A stretch of DNA of 45,000 nucleotides from Glandiceps talaboti (lineage: Eukaryota; Hemichordata; Enteropneusta; Spengelidae), in assembly GCF_964340395.1 (NCBI RefSeq), contig NC_135563.1, forward strand, positions 3,094,422 through 3,139,421. The letters are read 5' to 3'. The translations under genes and the position numbers were made by a program. This document shows positions 9,501 to 19,389 of this stretch, one piece after another. The notes beneath the pieces are model-generated. The model saw only the letters and a program-made list of their open reading frames with translations, did not search any database and had not been told where the DNA came from. How positions within the stretch are numbered: the stretch's first letter is position 1; each line of letters begins with the position of its first letter.

Positions 9501-12497
9501 GTGTGATCTTGATGAGCTTCAGGTTCTCCTGGCAACAGCAGCAAGTTACATTGGTGGCAGTACCCCCTCTGAGATGATGGCAGGTTCATTGTAGATTTAT
9601 ATCTATGATGACAATGAAATGAAACAAAATGATTTACTTGCAGAAAATTAGATTTGGTGAAAAATATATTTTTAGAAGATTCACTCTAAATTTTTGCTAT
9701 GTTATAAGGACTGTCTCAGATTAATTCTACAAAGGCATGACTTTCCTCCCTGGTACACATTGTTTACAGGTACAGCAACTTGGATGGGGATCAAATCATG
9801 CTTTCTGAAACCTGTCTGCTCAGATCAAGCAACCGTCTGGCCATTTTGCATGAGAACACTAAATATAGCCATCCTACAAATTGACCTCCATGTTGAATTT
9901 TGTTTACTACATGTAAGTGCATTGACTCTTGAGTAGTATTTTACTTAGCAATACAACCTTTCTATACTTTCTGAGTAGAACGTTACATAATGTACAAGTT
10001 ATTTTCTCCAAGTGAATTCTGATATCTTGCAAATAAGCCAAATTCAACATGGCAGTTGGAAGTTGGGAAGGTAAGTTTAATAGCACAATCACCACATAAA
10101 AGTCATGCATCACTAACACATAAACATTTCATCAATATGTCTTTGTTTACAATGTTTTCCAGTCCTTCTTTTAACCTTTGTGTGTGTTTTTATTGTATTG
10201 TAAAAGTGTATTAGTTAATCTCAACTATATTAAGTGGCTGCCTTACAGTGCTCTTGATGGGAAAATAAATAAAATTTTCAAGATACAAAAAAAGATGATT
10301 AAACGATGCCAGTTTTAAACATAAATAAAACTTAATGGCACCATAAACTGTGGAGGGGAAACTCCAGTGACTGTCTATGATGACACACACCATAAACTGT
10401 GGAGGGGAAACTCCAGTGACTGTCTATGATGACACAAGCCATAAACTGTGGAGGGGAAACTCCAGTGACTGTCTATGATGACACAAGCCATAAACTGTGG
10501 AGGGGAAACTCCAGTGACTGTCTATGATGACACAAGCCATAAACTGTGGAGGGGAAACTCCAGTGACTGTCTATGATGACACACACCATAAACTGTGGAG
10601 GGGAAACTCCAGTGACTGTCTATGATGACACACACCATAAACTGTGGAGGGGAAACTCCAGTGACTGTCTATGATGACACACACCATAAACTGTGGAGGG
10701 GAAACTCCAGTGACTGTCTATGATGACACACTATAAACTGTGGAGGGGAAACTCCAGTGACTGTCTATGATGACACACACTATAGACTGTGGAGGGGAAA
10801 CTCCAGTGACTGTCATGATTGATGACACACCATAAACTGTGGAGGGGAAACTCCAGTGACTGTCTATGATTGCACACACTATAGACTGTGGAGGGGAAAC
10901 TCCAGTGACTGTCTATGATGACACACATTATAGACTGTGGAGGGGAAACTCCAGTGACTGTCTATGATGACACACCATAAACTGTGGAGGGGAAACTCCA
11001 GTGACTGTCTATGATGACACACACTATAGACTGTGGAGGGGAAACTCCAGTGACTGTCTATGATGACACACACCATAAACTGTGGAGGGGAAACTCCAGT
11101 GACTGTCTATGATGACACACACCATAAACTGTGGAGGGGAAACTCCAGTGACTGTCTATGATGACACACACCATAAACTGTGGAGGGGAAACTCCAGTGA
11201 CTGTCTATGATGACACAAGCCATAGACTGTGGAGGGGAAACTCCAGTGACTGTCTATGATGACACACACCATAAACTGTGGAGGGGAAACTCCAGTGACT
11301 GTCTATGATGACACACACCATAAACTGTGGAGGGGAAACTCCAGTGACTGTCTATGATGACACAAGCCATAGACTGTGGAGGGGAAACTCCAGTGACTGT
11401 CTATGATGACACACACTGTAGACTGTGGAGGGGAAACTCCAGTGACTGTCTATGATGACACAAGCCATAGACTGTGGAGGGGAAACTCCAGTGACTGTCT
11501 ATGATTGCACACACTATAAACTGTGGAGGGGAAACTCCACAGACTGTCTATGATGACACACACTATAGACTGTGGAGGGGAAACTCCAGTGACTGTCTAT
11601 GATTGCACACACTATAGACTGTGGAGGGGAAACTCCAGTGACTGTCTATGATGACACACCATAAACTGTGGAGGGGAAACTCCAGTGACTGTCTATGATG
11701 ACACACACTATAGACTGTGGAGGGGAAACTCCAGTGACTGTCTATGATGACACACCATAAACTGTGGAGGGGAAACTCCAGTGACTGTCTATGATGACAC
11801 ACACTATAGACTGTGGAGGGGAAACTCCAGTGACTGTCTATGATGACACACTATAAACTGTGGAGGGGAAACTCCAGTGACTGTCTATGATGACACACAC
11901 TATAGACTGTGAAGGGGAAACTCCAGTGACTGTCTATGATGACACACCATAAACTGTGGAGGGGAAACTCCAGTGACTGTCTATGATGACACACACTATA
12001 GACTGTGGAGGGGAAACTCCAGTGACTGTCTATGATGACACACACTATAGACTGTGGAGGGGAAACTCCAGTGACTGTCTATGATTGCACACACTATAGA
12101 CTGTGGAGGGGAAACTCCAGTGACTGTCTATAATGACACACACTATAGACTGTGGAGGGGAACCTCACACTATTGTATTTAGTTTTGATGGTATATCATA
12201 TGTTCTGAACCACTACATGCTATCTGGGATAACACAAACACAATTTATATAAAGAAACTAATACTATGCAGAATAAGTATGAATGCCTGACTGACCTTTG
12301 ATAGTATTCTGTGTGACTGTACACTGGCTGCCTTGATTTGTTGTATTCTGCTCTTGCTTCTTTCCTAATCTCAGAAACTTTATCATCTTCATACTGAAAA
12401 AACTCACAGTCTTTTCTATCCCTGCAGGCTGAACAAGCAAAGAATCTACGACCAGATTTCTGTCCTCGGAAATATCTCTCAAACAGCAGTGTTGGAC
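411..12497 (-). CDS. ZCCHC4: ZCCHC4-like rRNA N6-adenosine methyltransferase, eight exons, both ends missing
   Basis: In humans ZCCHC4 methylates one adenosine of 28S rRNA to m6A and acts in the nucleolus/nucleus. Eight exons were found on the minus strand: 12296-12497, 9413-9602, 7284-7375, 6783-6867, 5905-6121, 4480-4583, 3582-3700 and 411-538. All internal junctions obey GT..AG, and the reading phase carries over at each join, which is strong evidence that the model is right. In order the product shows a GRF zinc finger ([14 protein letters not shown]), a C2H2-like finger region, the Rossmann methyltransferase start (RVLCVGTPR), catalytic motif IV (VTDPPFGG), and a cysteine-rich tail ([17 protein letters not shown]). 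The short first exon upstream of GPTLLF was not recognised, and the exon(s) with the CCHC knuckle lie left of the window. No frameshift or stop was seen, so the gene looks functional. Introns are swollen by minisatellites. Confidence 0.93.
539..3581. other. ZCCHC4 intron holding a CpG-bearing insertion-like block
   Basis: No exon is seen here. From about 640 to 3530 the base composition differs from the surrounding AT-rich intron, with many CpG dinucleotides. It holds a cluster of CTCCGGAG palindromes (879-1007) and the motif TTTACGCCGG at about 1050, 3303 and 3385. The outer ends (656-690 and the complement of 3491-3530) resemble each other weakly, as decayed inverted termini would. Open frames here (for example 1656-1976, 2561-2908) show no recognisable domain. 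Confidence 0.5.
879..1007. repeat. Cluster of five CTCCGGAG palindromes
   Basis: The perfect 8-bp palindrome CTCCGGAG occurs at 879-886, 906-913, 939-946, 989-996 and 1000-1007, with a one-base variant (CTGCGGAG) at 965-972. GTGTGAA-type sequence lies between and beside the copies. The arrangement is irregular, so this is not a simple tandem repeat. Confidence 0.85.
3582..3700 (-). CDS. ZCCHC4: ZCCHC4 exon, YDNHAL segment
   Basis: A 119-base exon with acceptor TGGTAG and donor GTAAGT. It begins [10 protein letters not shown], continues [11 protein letters not shown], and ends EDDGYR with the arginine codon split (AG|G). The order and spacing match human YDNHALYK...SPVRIFTNIPP...EEGYRFC. Confidence 0.92.
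3913..3990. repeat. Four 20-bp units, each with a CRE/ATF-like octamer
   Basis: Units of the form CCCCTCTATGACATCATAAT recur with 20-21 bp spacing. Each holds a TGACGTCA-like octamer: TGACATCA at 3920-3927, TGACGTCA at 3940-3947, TGATGTCA at 3961-3968, TGACATCA at 3981-3988. The second is a perfect cAMP-response element. It lies in a ZCCHC4 intron; whether it binds anything is unknown. Confidence 0.7.
4480..4583 (-). CDS. ZCCHC4: ZCCHC4 exon, IWTFPYFLE segment
   Basis: A 104-base exon with acceptor CTTTCAG and donor GTAAGT. It encodes [16 protein letters not shown] and ends MSDYK in phase 0, matching the FWIFPYFFESRI block of human ZCCHC4. This is the end of the methyltransferase core. Confidence 0.92.
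4584..5904. other. ZCCHC4 intron, no convincing gene
   Basis: AT-rich intron. A 97-codon ATG-initiated frame on the plus strand (5020-5313) is antisense to the gene. It has no recognised domain and is probably chance. Nothing else stands out. Confidence 0.6.
5905..6121 (-). CDS. ZCCHC4: ZCCHC4 exon with the DPPF catalytic motif
   Basis: The 217-base exon has acceptor TTCCCCCCAG and donor GTATGT. It encodes [13 protein letters not shown] and then [19 protein letters not shown] is the motif IV signature of adenine-N6 methyltransferases and binds the target adenine. It ends one base into an aspartate codon completed by exon 4480-4583. Confidence 0.95.
6122..6782. other. ZCCHC4 intron, nothing seen
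   Basis: AT-rich intron between the DPPF exon and the LLLDID exon. No repeats or coding segments were recognised. Confidence 0.6.
6783..6867 (-). CDS. ZCCHC4: ZCCHC4 exon, LLLDID segment
   Basis: This is an 85-base exon between acceptor TTGTAG and donor GTATGT. It completes the split arginine and then encodes [19 protein letters not shown]. The LLLDID stretch is the acidic strand expected to contact the SAM ribose. The join to the next exon gives RY-YQFY, against RYSQFY in the human protein. Confidence 0.92.
7021..7340 (-). repeat. 80-bp tandem repeat copying the 3' half of an exon and its splice donor
   Basis: Four units with a period of exactly 80 bp. The rightmost overlaps the genuine exon 7284-7375. 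The copies place the exon-end signature CTTGGTG (minus strand CACCAAG|GTAAATG) at 7284, 7204 and 7124. The fourth, at 7044, reads CTAGGTG, which destroys the GT donor. Each intronic copy also carries an AG in front of the copied exon segment (GAAAGACAG|TGGGTTG), so a 37-base pseudo-exon is formally possible. It would shift the frame. Confidence 0.9.
7284..7375 (-). CDS. ZCCHC4: ZCCHC4 exon, first strand of the methyltransferase fold
   Basis: The exon is preceded by CTTACAG and followed by GTAAATG. It reads [13 protein letters not shown] and ends in [10 protein letters not shown], the ZCCHC4 equivalent of the SAM-binding motif I region. The final arginine codon is split (AG|A) with exon 6783-6867. 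The 3' half of this exon and its donor are repeated three more times downstream in the intron (see the 80-bp repeat). Confidence 0.92.
7676..9310. repeat. Composite ~55-bp minisatellite (20-bp and 35-bp modules)
   Basis: About 1.6 kb built from two modules: GTGACTATGTGTTTCACAGT (20 bp), and GTGACTAAGTGTTTCAGGCT followed by ATCTATCTCCACACT (35 bp). They usually alternate to make a 55-bp period, but either module may be repeated or skipped. Point variants (TATGTG/AAGTG, CCACACT/CTACACT/CTATAGT) are scattered through the array. It lies in the ZCCHC4 intron between exons 9413-9602 and 7284-7375. Confidence 0.93.
9413..9602 (-). CDS. ZCCHC4: ZCCHC4 exon, cysteine-rich linker before the methyltransferase
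   Basis: The acceptor is CATCATAG and the donor GTAAGT. The product contains [12 protein letters not shown] followed by a conserved histidine stretch and ends in [10 protein letters not shown], which matches the ENKKTNA block of vertebrate ZCCHC4. The last codon (GCT) is complete, so the join to 7284-7375 is phase 0 and gives TNA-QYL. Confidence 0.92.
9603..10335. other. ZCCHC4 intron, no gene seen
   Basis: AT-rich, non-repetitive intron between exon 9413-9602 and the 49-bp minisatellite. Short open frames have no recognisable features. Confidence 0.6.
10340..12165. repeat. 49-bp minisatellite, about 37 copies
   Basis: The unit contains CATAAACTGTGGAGGGGAAA then CTCCAGTGACTGTCTATGAT and GACACACA/GACACAAGC. 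Successive starts at 10391, 10440 and 10489 give a period of 49. Variants with CATAAACT, TATAGACT or CATAGACT and with GATTGCACAC are interspersed. Because 49 is not a multiple of three, all frames are translated in turn and produce spurious 60-80 residue open frames on the minus strand. Lies in the ZCCHC4 intron. Confidence 0.95.
12296..12497 (-). CDS. ZCCHC4: ZCCHC4 exon with GRF zinc finger
   Basis: Read on the minus strand, the exon begins after TTTCCTGAAG and ends before GTCAGT. It starts in the middle of a glycine codon and reads [10 protein letters not shown], then [17 protein letters not shown], the zinc-binding core of a GRF-type finger that contacts nucleic acid. It ends two bases into an arginine codon that the next exon (9413-9602) completes. 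A longer open frame runs through this exon into flanking intron; the splice sites and homology define the real limits. Confidence 0.92.
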
Positions 12498-12639
12498 CTT
12501 CAGGAAATAAAAAGGCAGTCACATGTAGGCCAAGAAAAAAAGAATTGTCTCTGATCAGGACAGTTTGTCTAAAATGGTGCGACAACACTTTTTTTTTTTT
12601 AAATTCTCAACAAACCTGTCACTCAATCTACTATTTATG

Positions 12640-13765
12640 GCAGTTACTGTTCATTTTATTTAGTACTTTAGAGCAAGTCACAAACTTAACCAGAACAGCA
12701 AAACGTGAATTTTACAATAATGTGTTAAATAAAGGTACCACGGATTTTTGGAAATTTTTTAATCAATTGATTCCAACTTCCAATTGTAAAAACCCCACTT
12801 TTTTAACAAGTCAAGGTAATGAAATTTCAGAAGTACAAGAAATGGCCAATGTGTTCAATAATTTTTCACAAGTGTAGCTTCTGAGTATATCTAACAAACA
12901 GATAACAACAATGATGACAATATTAATAAATTGAAACACTTTGTTTCATATAATCTCCCAAACGATAACAAATTTGCAATCCCTTTGCTCCAAGAAGCCG
13001 AAGTTACAAAATTTCTCAGGAGTATTGATTGCAAAAAGTCAACAGGTCTAGATGGCATTAGTCCTCGCTTTTTGAAGATTGGTGCAACTCAAATAACATA
13101 CAAATGTATAGTCTCACTGCAATTTTCAATCATGCAATTTCCTCTGGGACATTTCCTGTTCAGTGGAAATCTGCAAAAGTGACACCATTGTATAAAAAAG
13201 GTGCAAGAGATATTGTATCAAATTACAGACCTATTTCCGTATTGCCTGTCTTATCCAAAATTTTAGAAAGACATGTTCACACTCACTTCTATAACTTTTT
13301 GTGCACTTTCAAGTTATTGTCAAACAAACAATCAGGCTTTCGCAAGTTTCACTCATGTCAATCAGCATTAACAAATATCACTAACTCATGGTACCAAGAA
13401 ATCGATAAGGGAAATCTCATAGGCGTCCTACTTGTTGATTTCAGAAAGGCTTTTGATCTTGTTGATCACAATATCTTACTACAAAAACTTAGAATTTATG
13501 GATGCTCAGAAAATACTATGTTGTTTTTCCCATCATATTTGGAGGAAAGAAACCAGATGGTTTCATTCAATGGGGCATTTAGTAATTCTTGTCAAGTCTT
13601 TGTGGGTGTACCACAGGGATCTATCTTAGGCCCCTTATTCTTTCTACTTTTCATCAATGATCTTCCTTTATTTACAAATACATCTGATCTTTACATGTAT
13701 GCAGATGACACAGCTGCACAGGTCGCCAGTACTAATTTGAGGGGGATTTAAATGATGACCTGAAA
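12640..13765 (+). pseudogene. Decayed non-LTR retrotransposon, reverse-transcriptase segment
   Basis: Three open segments in different frames belong to one former ORF2. The first (about 12660-12877) has the linker before the RT (TAKREFYNN, DFWKFFNQL, MANVFNNF). The second (12931-13182) has CKKSTGLDGISPRFLKIGA. The third (13104-13751) has the RT core: NYRPISVLPVLSKILER, NKQSGFRKFHS, LLVDFRKAFDLVDH, GVPQGSILGPLFFLLFINDL and the catalytic YADD near 13698. A stop at about 12877 and a frameshift near 13150 break it. No thumb domain or 3' tail was recognised after 13751. The style is that of the Jockey/CR1/L2 group; the clade is inferred. It lies upstream of the known ZCCHC4 exons. Confidence 0.88.
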
Positions 13766-14365
13766 CAATTCTTCTTCTTTTTTGGCCTTAGTTTTCAATG
13801 CATGACAACAATTAATTATCTCACTGAACAAAACAAACACAGGGGAGATATTAGACTAAAACTTATTTGTGAATGAATTACAGAAATAGGTTGTGACACT
13901 TGAAAACCTGAAAACCAAAAAGTAGTCACCCATTTTCTACTTTGCTGAAAATGTGGTAGAGCATAACTATCTTAGCATAATGACATATTGTATCTAGCTT
14001 TGAAATCATGTACATGTATTAAATATCTAGGGCTAAATTTTACTACAGTTTTCATTACAGACATGTATCAACGTGAATATTGATAAAAACAACTGATGGG
14101 GTGTAATTTGTTATTCATGTCTGCATGTAATGTCTTTTATATATGTATGTCCATAATGTGCTGTTATGCCAGTAATATGTCTGTTGAATGTCTGTAATAT
14201 GTCTACAATATGTCTGTTATAATTACATATTTAGAAGTACTTGTGTATTTTTGTAAGGTTACAGATGTATAATTTATATTCTACATGTACGTACAGAATA
14301 TGTCAAACCTGTCATTAAAGCAACATTTCACTTAGATTCTAGTCTGGTTGCCAATGTCTCTCTAA
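13766..14365. other. AT-rich spacer, nothing recognised
   Basis: Between the retrotransposon fragment and the GAGT microsatellite there is only AT-rich sequence with loose repeats of ATATGTCTGT around 14130-14220. No coding signal was seen. Confidence 0.6.
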
Positions 14366-14368
14366 TGA

Positions 14369-14425
14369 AGTGAGTGAGTGAGTGAGTGAGTGAGTGAGTG
14401 AGTGAGTGAGTGAGTGAGTGAGTGG
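14369..14425. repeat. (GTGA)n microsatellite
   Basis: An uninterrupted run of GTGA tetranucleotides of about 55 bp that directly abuts the 44-bp minisatellite. Confidence 0.95.
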
Positions 14426-17400
14426 ACATGTAAATCGTAACGATACTGTATAGGAACTCGACTGATTGGAGGTGTAAATAGTAACAATACTGTATAGGAA
14501 CTCGACTGATTGGAGGTGTAAATAGTAACGATACTGTATAGGAACAAGACTGATTGGAGGTGTAAATAGTAACGATACTGTATAGGAACAAGACTGTGAT
14601 TGGAGGTGTAAATAGTAACGATACTGTATAGGAACAAGACTGTGATTGGAGGTGTAAATAGTAATGATACTGTATAGGAACTCGACTGATTGGAGGTGTA
14701 AATAGTAATGATACTGTATAGGAACTAGACTGATTGGAGGTGTAAATAGTAATGATACTGTATAGGAACTAGACTGATTGGAGGTGTAAATAGTAATGAT
14801 ACTGTATAGGAACTAGACTGATTGGAGGTGTAAATAGTAATGATACTGTATAGGAACAAGACTGATTGGAGGTGTAAATAGTAACGATACTGTATAGGAA
14901 CTCGACTGATTGGAGGTGTAAATAGTAATGATACTGTATAGGAACAAGACTGATTGGAGGTGTAAATAGTAATGATACTGTATAGGAACTAGACTGATTG
15001 GAGGTGTAAATAGTAATGATACTGTATAGGAACTAGACTGATTGGAGGTGTAAATAGTAATGATACTGTATAGGAACTAGACTGATTGGAGGTGTAAATA
15101 GTAATGATACTGTATAGGAACTAGACTGATTGGAGGTGTAAATAGTAATGATACTGTATAGGAACTAGACTGATTGGAGGTGTAAATAGTAACGATACTG
15201 TATAGGAACTCGACTGATTGGAGGTGTAAATAGTAATGATACTGTATAGGAACTCGACTGATTGGAGGTGTAAATAGTAACGATACTGTATAGGAACTAG
15301 ACTGATTGGAGGTGTAAATAGTAATGATACTGTATAGGAACTAGACTGATTGGAGGTGTAAATAGTAATGATACTGTATAGGAACTAGACTGATTGGAGG
15401 TGTAAATAGTAACGATACTGTATAGGAACTAGACTGATTGGAGGTGTAAATAGTAATGATACTGTATAGGAACTAGACTGATTGGAGGTGTAAATAGTAA
15501 CGATACTGTATAGGAACTAGACTGATTGGAGGTGTAAATAGTAATGATACTGTATAGGAACTAGACTGATTGGAGGTGTAAATAGTAATGATACTGTATA
15601 GGAACTAGACTGATTGGAGGTGTAAAAAGTAATGATACTGTATAGGAACTAGACTGATTGGAGGTGTAAATAGTAACGATACTGTATAGGAACTAGACTG
15701 ATTGGAGGTGTAAATAGTAATGATACTGTATAGGAACTAGACTGATTGGAGGTGTAAATAGTAATGATACTGTATAGGAACTAGACTGATTGGAGGTGTA
15801 AATAGTAATGATACTGTATAGGAACTAGACTGATTGGAGGTGTAAATAGTAATGATACTGTATAGGAACTAGACTGATTGGAGGTGTAAATAGTAATGAT
15901 ACTGTATAGGAACTAGACTGATTGGAGGTGTAAATAGTAATGATACTGTATAGGAACTAGACTGATTGGAGGTGTAAATAGTAACGATACTGTATAGGAA
16001 CTAGACTGATTGGAGGTGTAAATAGTAACGATACTGTATAGGAACTCGACTGATTGGAGGTGTAAATAGTAATGATACTGTATAGGAACTCGACTGATTG
16101 GAGGTGTAAATAGTAACGATACTGTATAGGAACTAGACTGATTGGAGGTGTAAATAGTAATGATACTGTATAGGAACTAGACTGATTGGAGGTGTAAATA
16201 GTAATGATACTGTATAGGAACTAGACTGATTGGAGGTGTAAATAGTAACGATACTGTATAGGAACTAGACTGATTGGAGGTGTAAATAGTAAGGATACTG
16301 TATAGGAACTAGACTGATTGGAGGTGTAAATAGTAACGATACTGTATAGGAACTAGACTGATTGGAGGTGTAAATAGTAATGATACTGTATAGGAACTAG
16401 ACTGATTGGAGGTGTAAATAGTAATGATACTGTATAGGAACTAGACTGATTGGAGGTGTAAATAGTAATGATACTGTATAGGAACTAGACTGATTGGAGG
16501 TGTAAATAGTAATGATACTGTATAGGAACTAGACTGATTGGAGGTGTAAATAGTAATGATACTGTATAGGAACTAGACTGATTGGAGGTGTAAATAGTAA
16601 TGATACTGTATAGGAACTAGACTGATTGGAGGTGTAAATAGTAATGATACTGTATAGGAACTAGACTGATTGGAGGTGTAAATAGTAATGATACTGTATA
16701 GGAACTAGACTGATTGGAGGTGTAAATAGTAATGATACTGTATAGGAACTAGACTGATTGGAGGTGTAAATAGTAATGATACTGTATAGGAACTTGACTG
16801 ATTGGAGGTGTAAATAGTAATGATACTGTATAGGAACTAGACTGATTGGAGGTGTAAATCGTAATGATACTGTATAGGAACTAGACTGATTGGAGGTGTA
16901 AATAGTAATGATACTGTATAGGAACTTGACTGATTGGAGGTGTAAATAGTAATGATACTGTATAGGAACTAGACTGATTGGAGGTGTAAATAGTAATGAT
17001 ACTGTATAGGAACTAGACTGATTGGAGGTGTAAATAGTAATGATACTGTATAGGAACTAGACTGATTGGAGGTGTAAATAGTAATGATACTGTATAGGAA
17101 CTAGACTGTGATTGGAGGTGTAAATAGTAACGATACTGTATAGGAACTAGACTGATTGGAGGTGTAAATAGTAATGATACTGTATAGGAACTAGACTGAT
17201 TGGAGGTGTAAATAGTAATGATACTGTATAGGAACTAGACTGATTGGAGGTGTAAATAGTAATGATACTGTATAGGAACTTGACTGATTGGAGGTGTAAA
17301 TGGTAACGATACTGTATAGGAACTAGACTGATTGGAGGTGTAAATAGTAATGATACTGTATAGGAACTAGACTGATTGGAGGTGTAAATAGTAATGATAC

Positions 17401-17905
17401 TGTATAGGAACTAGACTGATTGGAGGTGTAAATAGTAATGATACTGTATAGGAACTAGACTGATTGGAGGTGTAAATAGTAATGATACTGTATAGGAACT
17501 AGACTGTGATTGGAGGTGTAAATAGTAACGATACTGTATAGGAACTAGACTGATTGGAGGTGTAAATAGTAATGATACTGTATAGGAACTAGACTGATTG
17601 GAGGTGTAAATAGTAATGATACTGTATAGGAACTAGACTGATTGGAGGTGTAAATAGTAATGATACTGTATAGGAACTTGACTGATTGGAGGTGTAAATG
17701 GTAACGATACTGTATAGGAACTAGACTGATTGGAGGTGTAAATAGTAATGATACTGTATAGGAACTAGACTGATTGGAGGTGTAAATAGTAATGATACTG
17801 TATAGGAACTAGACTGATTGGAGGTGTAAATAGTAATGATACTGTATAGGAACTAGACTGATTGGAGGTGTAAATAGTAATGATACTGTATAGGAACTAG
17901 ACTGC
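14426..17905. repeat. 44-bp minisatellite, about 79 copies, with higher-order units
   Basis: The unit holds GGAGGTGTAAATAGTAATGA then TACTGTATAGGAACTAGACT and GATT. The period is 44 (ACTGATTGG at 14461 and 14505). Occasional 46-bp units carry an inserted GT (GACTGTGATTGG). Variable sites (TAATG/TAACG; ACTAG/ACTCG/ACAAG/ACTTG) show longer periodicities: the ACTTG plus TGGTAACG combination recurs 398 bp apart (about 17281 and 17680), and an ACTCG pair recurs 836 bp (19 units) apart (about 15191 and 16027). Confidence 0.97.
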
Positions 17906-19340
17906 TTATACATGTTTAGATTCATACTACAGAGATACATACATTGTAAAATGTCGTTACTCTCCCCTAATACATCCATGATATAATGTATACTACATAG
18001 AATAACAGACAGTGCCAGCAGTCTATCTCCACTGTCAATGACTGGACTGATCCTCAGCTACATGAATACTGGAGAAAGCAGCCCCACTCCGAAAGTGGCC
18101 CTTTCCCCTAACCAACACCGCGACTAATGTAGCCCCATGGTGAATCATAATTGTAATCAGACCTTGTAATAACATACATTCACGGCAGCATGATACATAG
18201 TGGAAGATTGTTGGAAGTTTGAGTGAAATGCATTTAAATACATGTACATGTAGCTTCCTATAGCGACAATCTTGACGATATTAGGCAGACCAGGAAAGTG
18301 ATGATCACTGCAGCTGAACAAACAAAAAATTTTAGCAGCAAAATTTATGTACACGGGGAGGGTATTTGTTTGATATTTGGCTAGCTGGGCATTTGCTAAA
18401 GTTCCTTTCATGAACACTTGTAAAACATTAATAAATGAATGTGCATTTGGTTGTGTTCGGCGACAAAACTTAATAGAAGTAAAGGTATGGTGAGTTTTTC
18501 TAGAGGCGCCGCTTTCTCCATTGTTTTGAGGGGCAGCATTTGAAATGGGACCACTTTTGAGTCCTGATACCCAGCTACACATGACAGATACCAAGTTACA
18601 CATATACAGATACAGATACCCAGACATACATGTACGTCATTGCGGAATATACCAACGTACATTTCTGTTGTTTCCTGCTTTACACCATACCTTAGGATAC
18701 TCATATACCGACAGAGGGCATCCTAATGTAAGGGATCATTCAAGATAAGACAAGTTGATGCAACAGCGATTGGCGATTTTTTTCTATGCTCCTGAAAACA
18801 AAAGCTATCCAGCACACCTCAGAAGTGACTCCTGCCAATAAAACTGGTATTCTAACTTCCTGAGAAGTATACTCGTTGACACAGCAGTTGAAGAAGAAAC
18901 CAAAACTAACATGTCAAGTGCCGAAAATGTATCATATGTATGACAGTGAGTATGTGGATAAGTTATTCAGCAGAAGCTCCATGTGTGTACATGTAGCTGC
19001 CGCCATATTGTCAAGTTGCATTCCTGTACTCAAAAACTGCTTACTACTCTTAATTCTGAATGAGTTATTTAATGTGTCTTGTCCTGTGATGTAACTGTCC
19101 TAAATTGGAAGCTTTCATATAGTTATATTTTATCCAGTTTTTAAACTGTTAACTTTGCTACAGACATTTTAACCCAACTGTCCAATTTTTAACTTTGCTG
19201 TCTGCTGTGTGCAATAAGGAGCTTTTAATTCAAGTGTGCATTTGATCCAGCAAATAAGTACATATCATTTACAAATTCAATGAATATCTACAGTGTTCTC
19301 AGCATATTGCTAGTACTACAGCAATTCCACGAGTATCACC
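17906..19340. other. Spacer with no assignable gene
   Basis: Unique sequence. The longest open frame (18157-18627, minus) has no recognisable domain. I looked here for the missing first exon of ZCCHC4, which should end just before GPTLLF, and did not find it. Confidence 0.5.
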
Positions 19341-19389
19341 ACTTATGAGAATTACTACTTATATCAGTCCAACTATGTCTTTTGCAATG

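Noticed and set aside
10731-12045. Several 60-80 residue minus-strand frames with repeated [12 protein letters not shown]
   Set aside because: They are translations of the 49-bp minisatellite in rotating frames.
10340-12165. Minisatellite units with CTATGATGA...GGGGAAAC as tandem hammerheads, as seen in some satellite DNAs
   Set aside because: The core box is not CTGATGA and no stem II pairing joins the two motifs.
14328-14637. Minus-strand frames with repeated SIVTIYTS and LTHS
   Set aside because: Translations of the GTGA microsatellite and the 44-bp minisatellite.
18157-18627. 156-codon minus-strand frame as ZCCHC4 exon 1
   Set aside because: It lacks a sequence leading into GPTLLF with a phase-1 donor, and no domain is visible.
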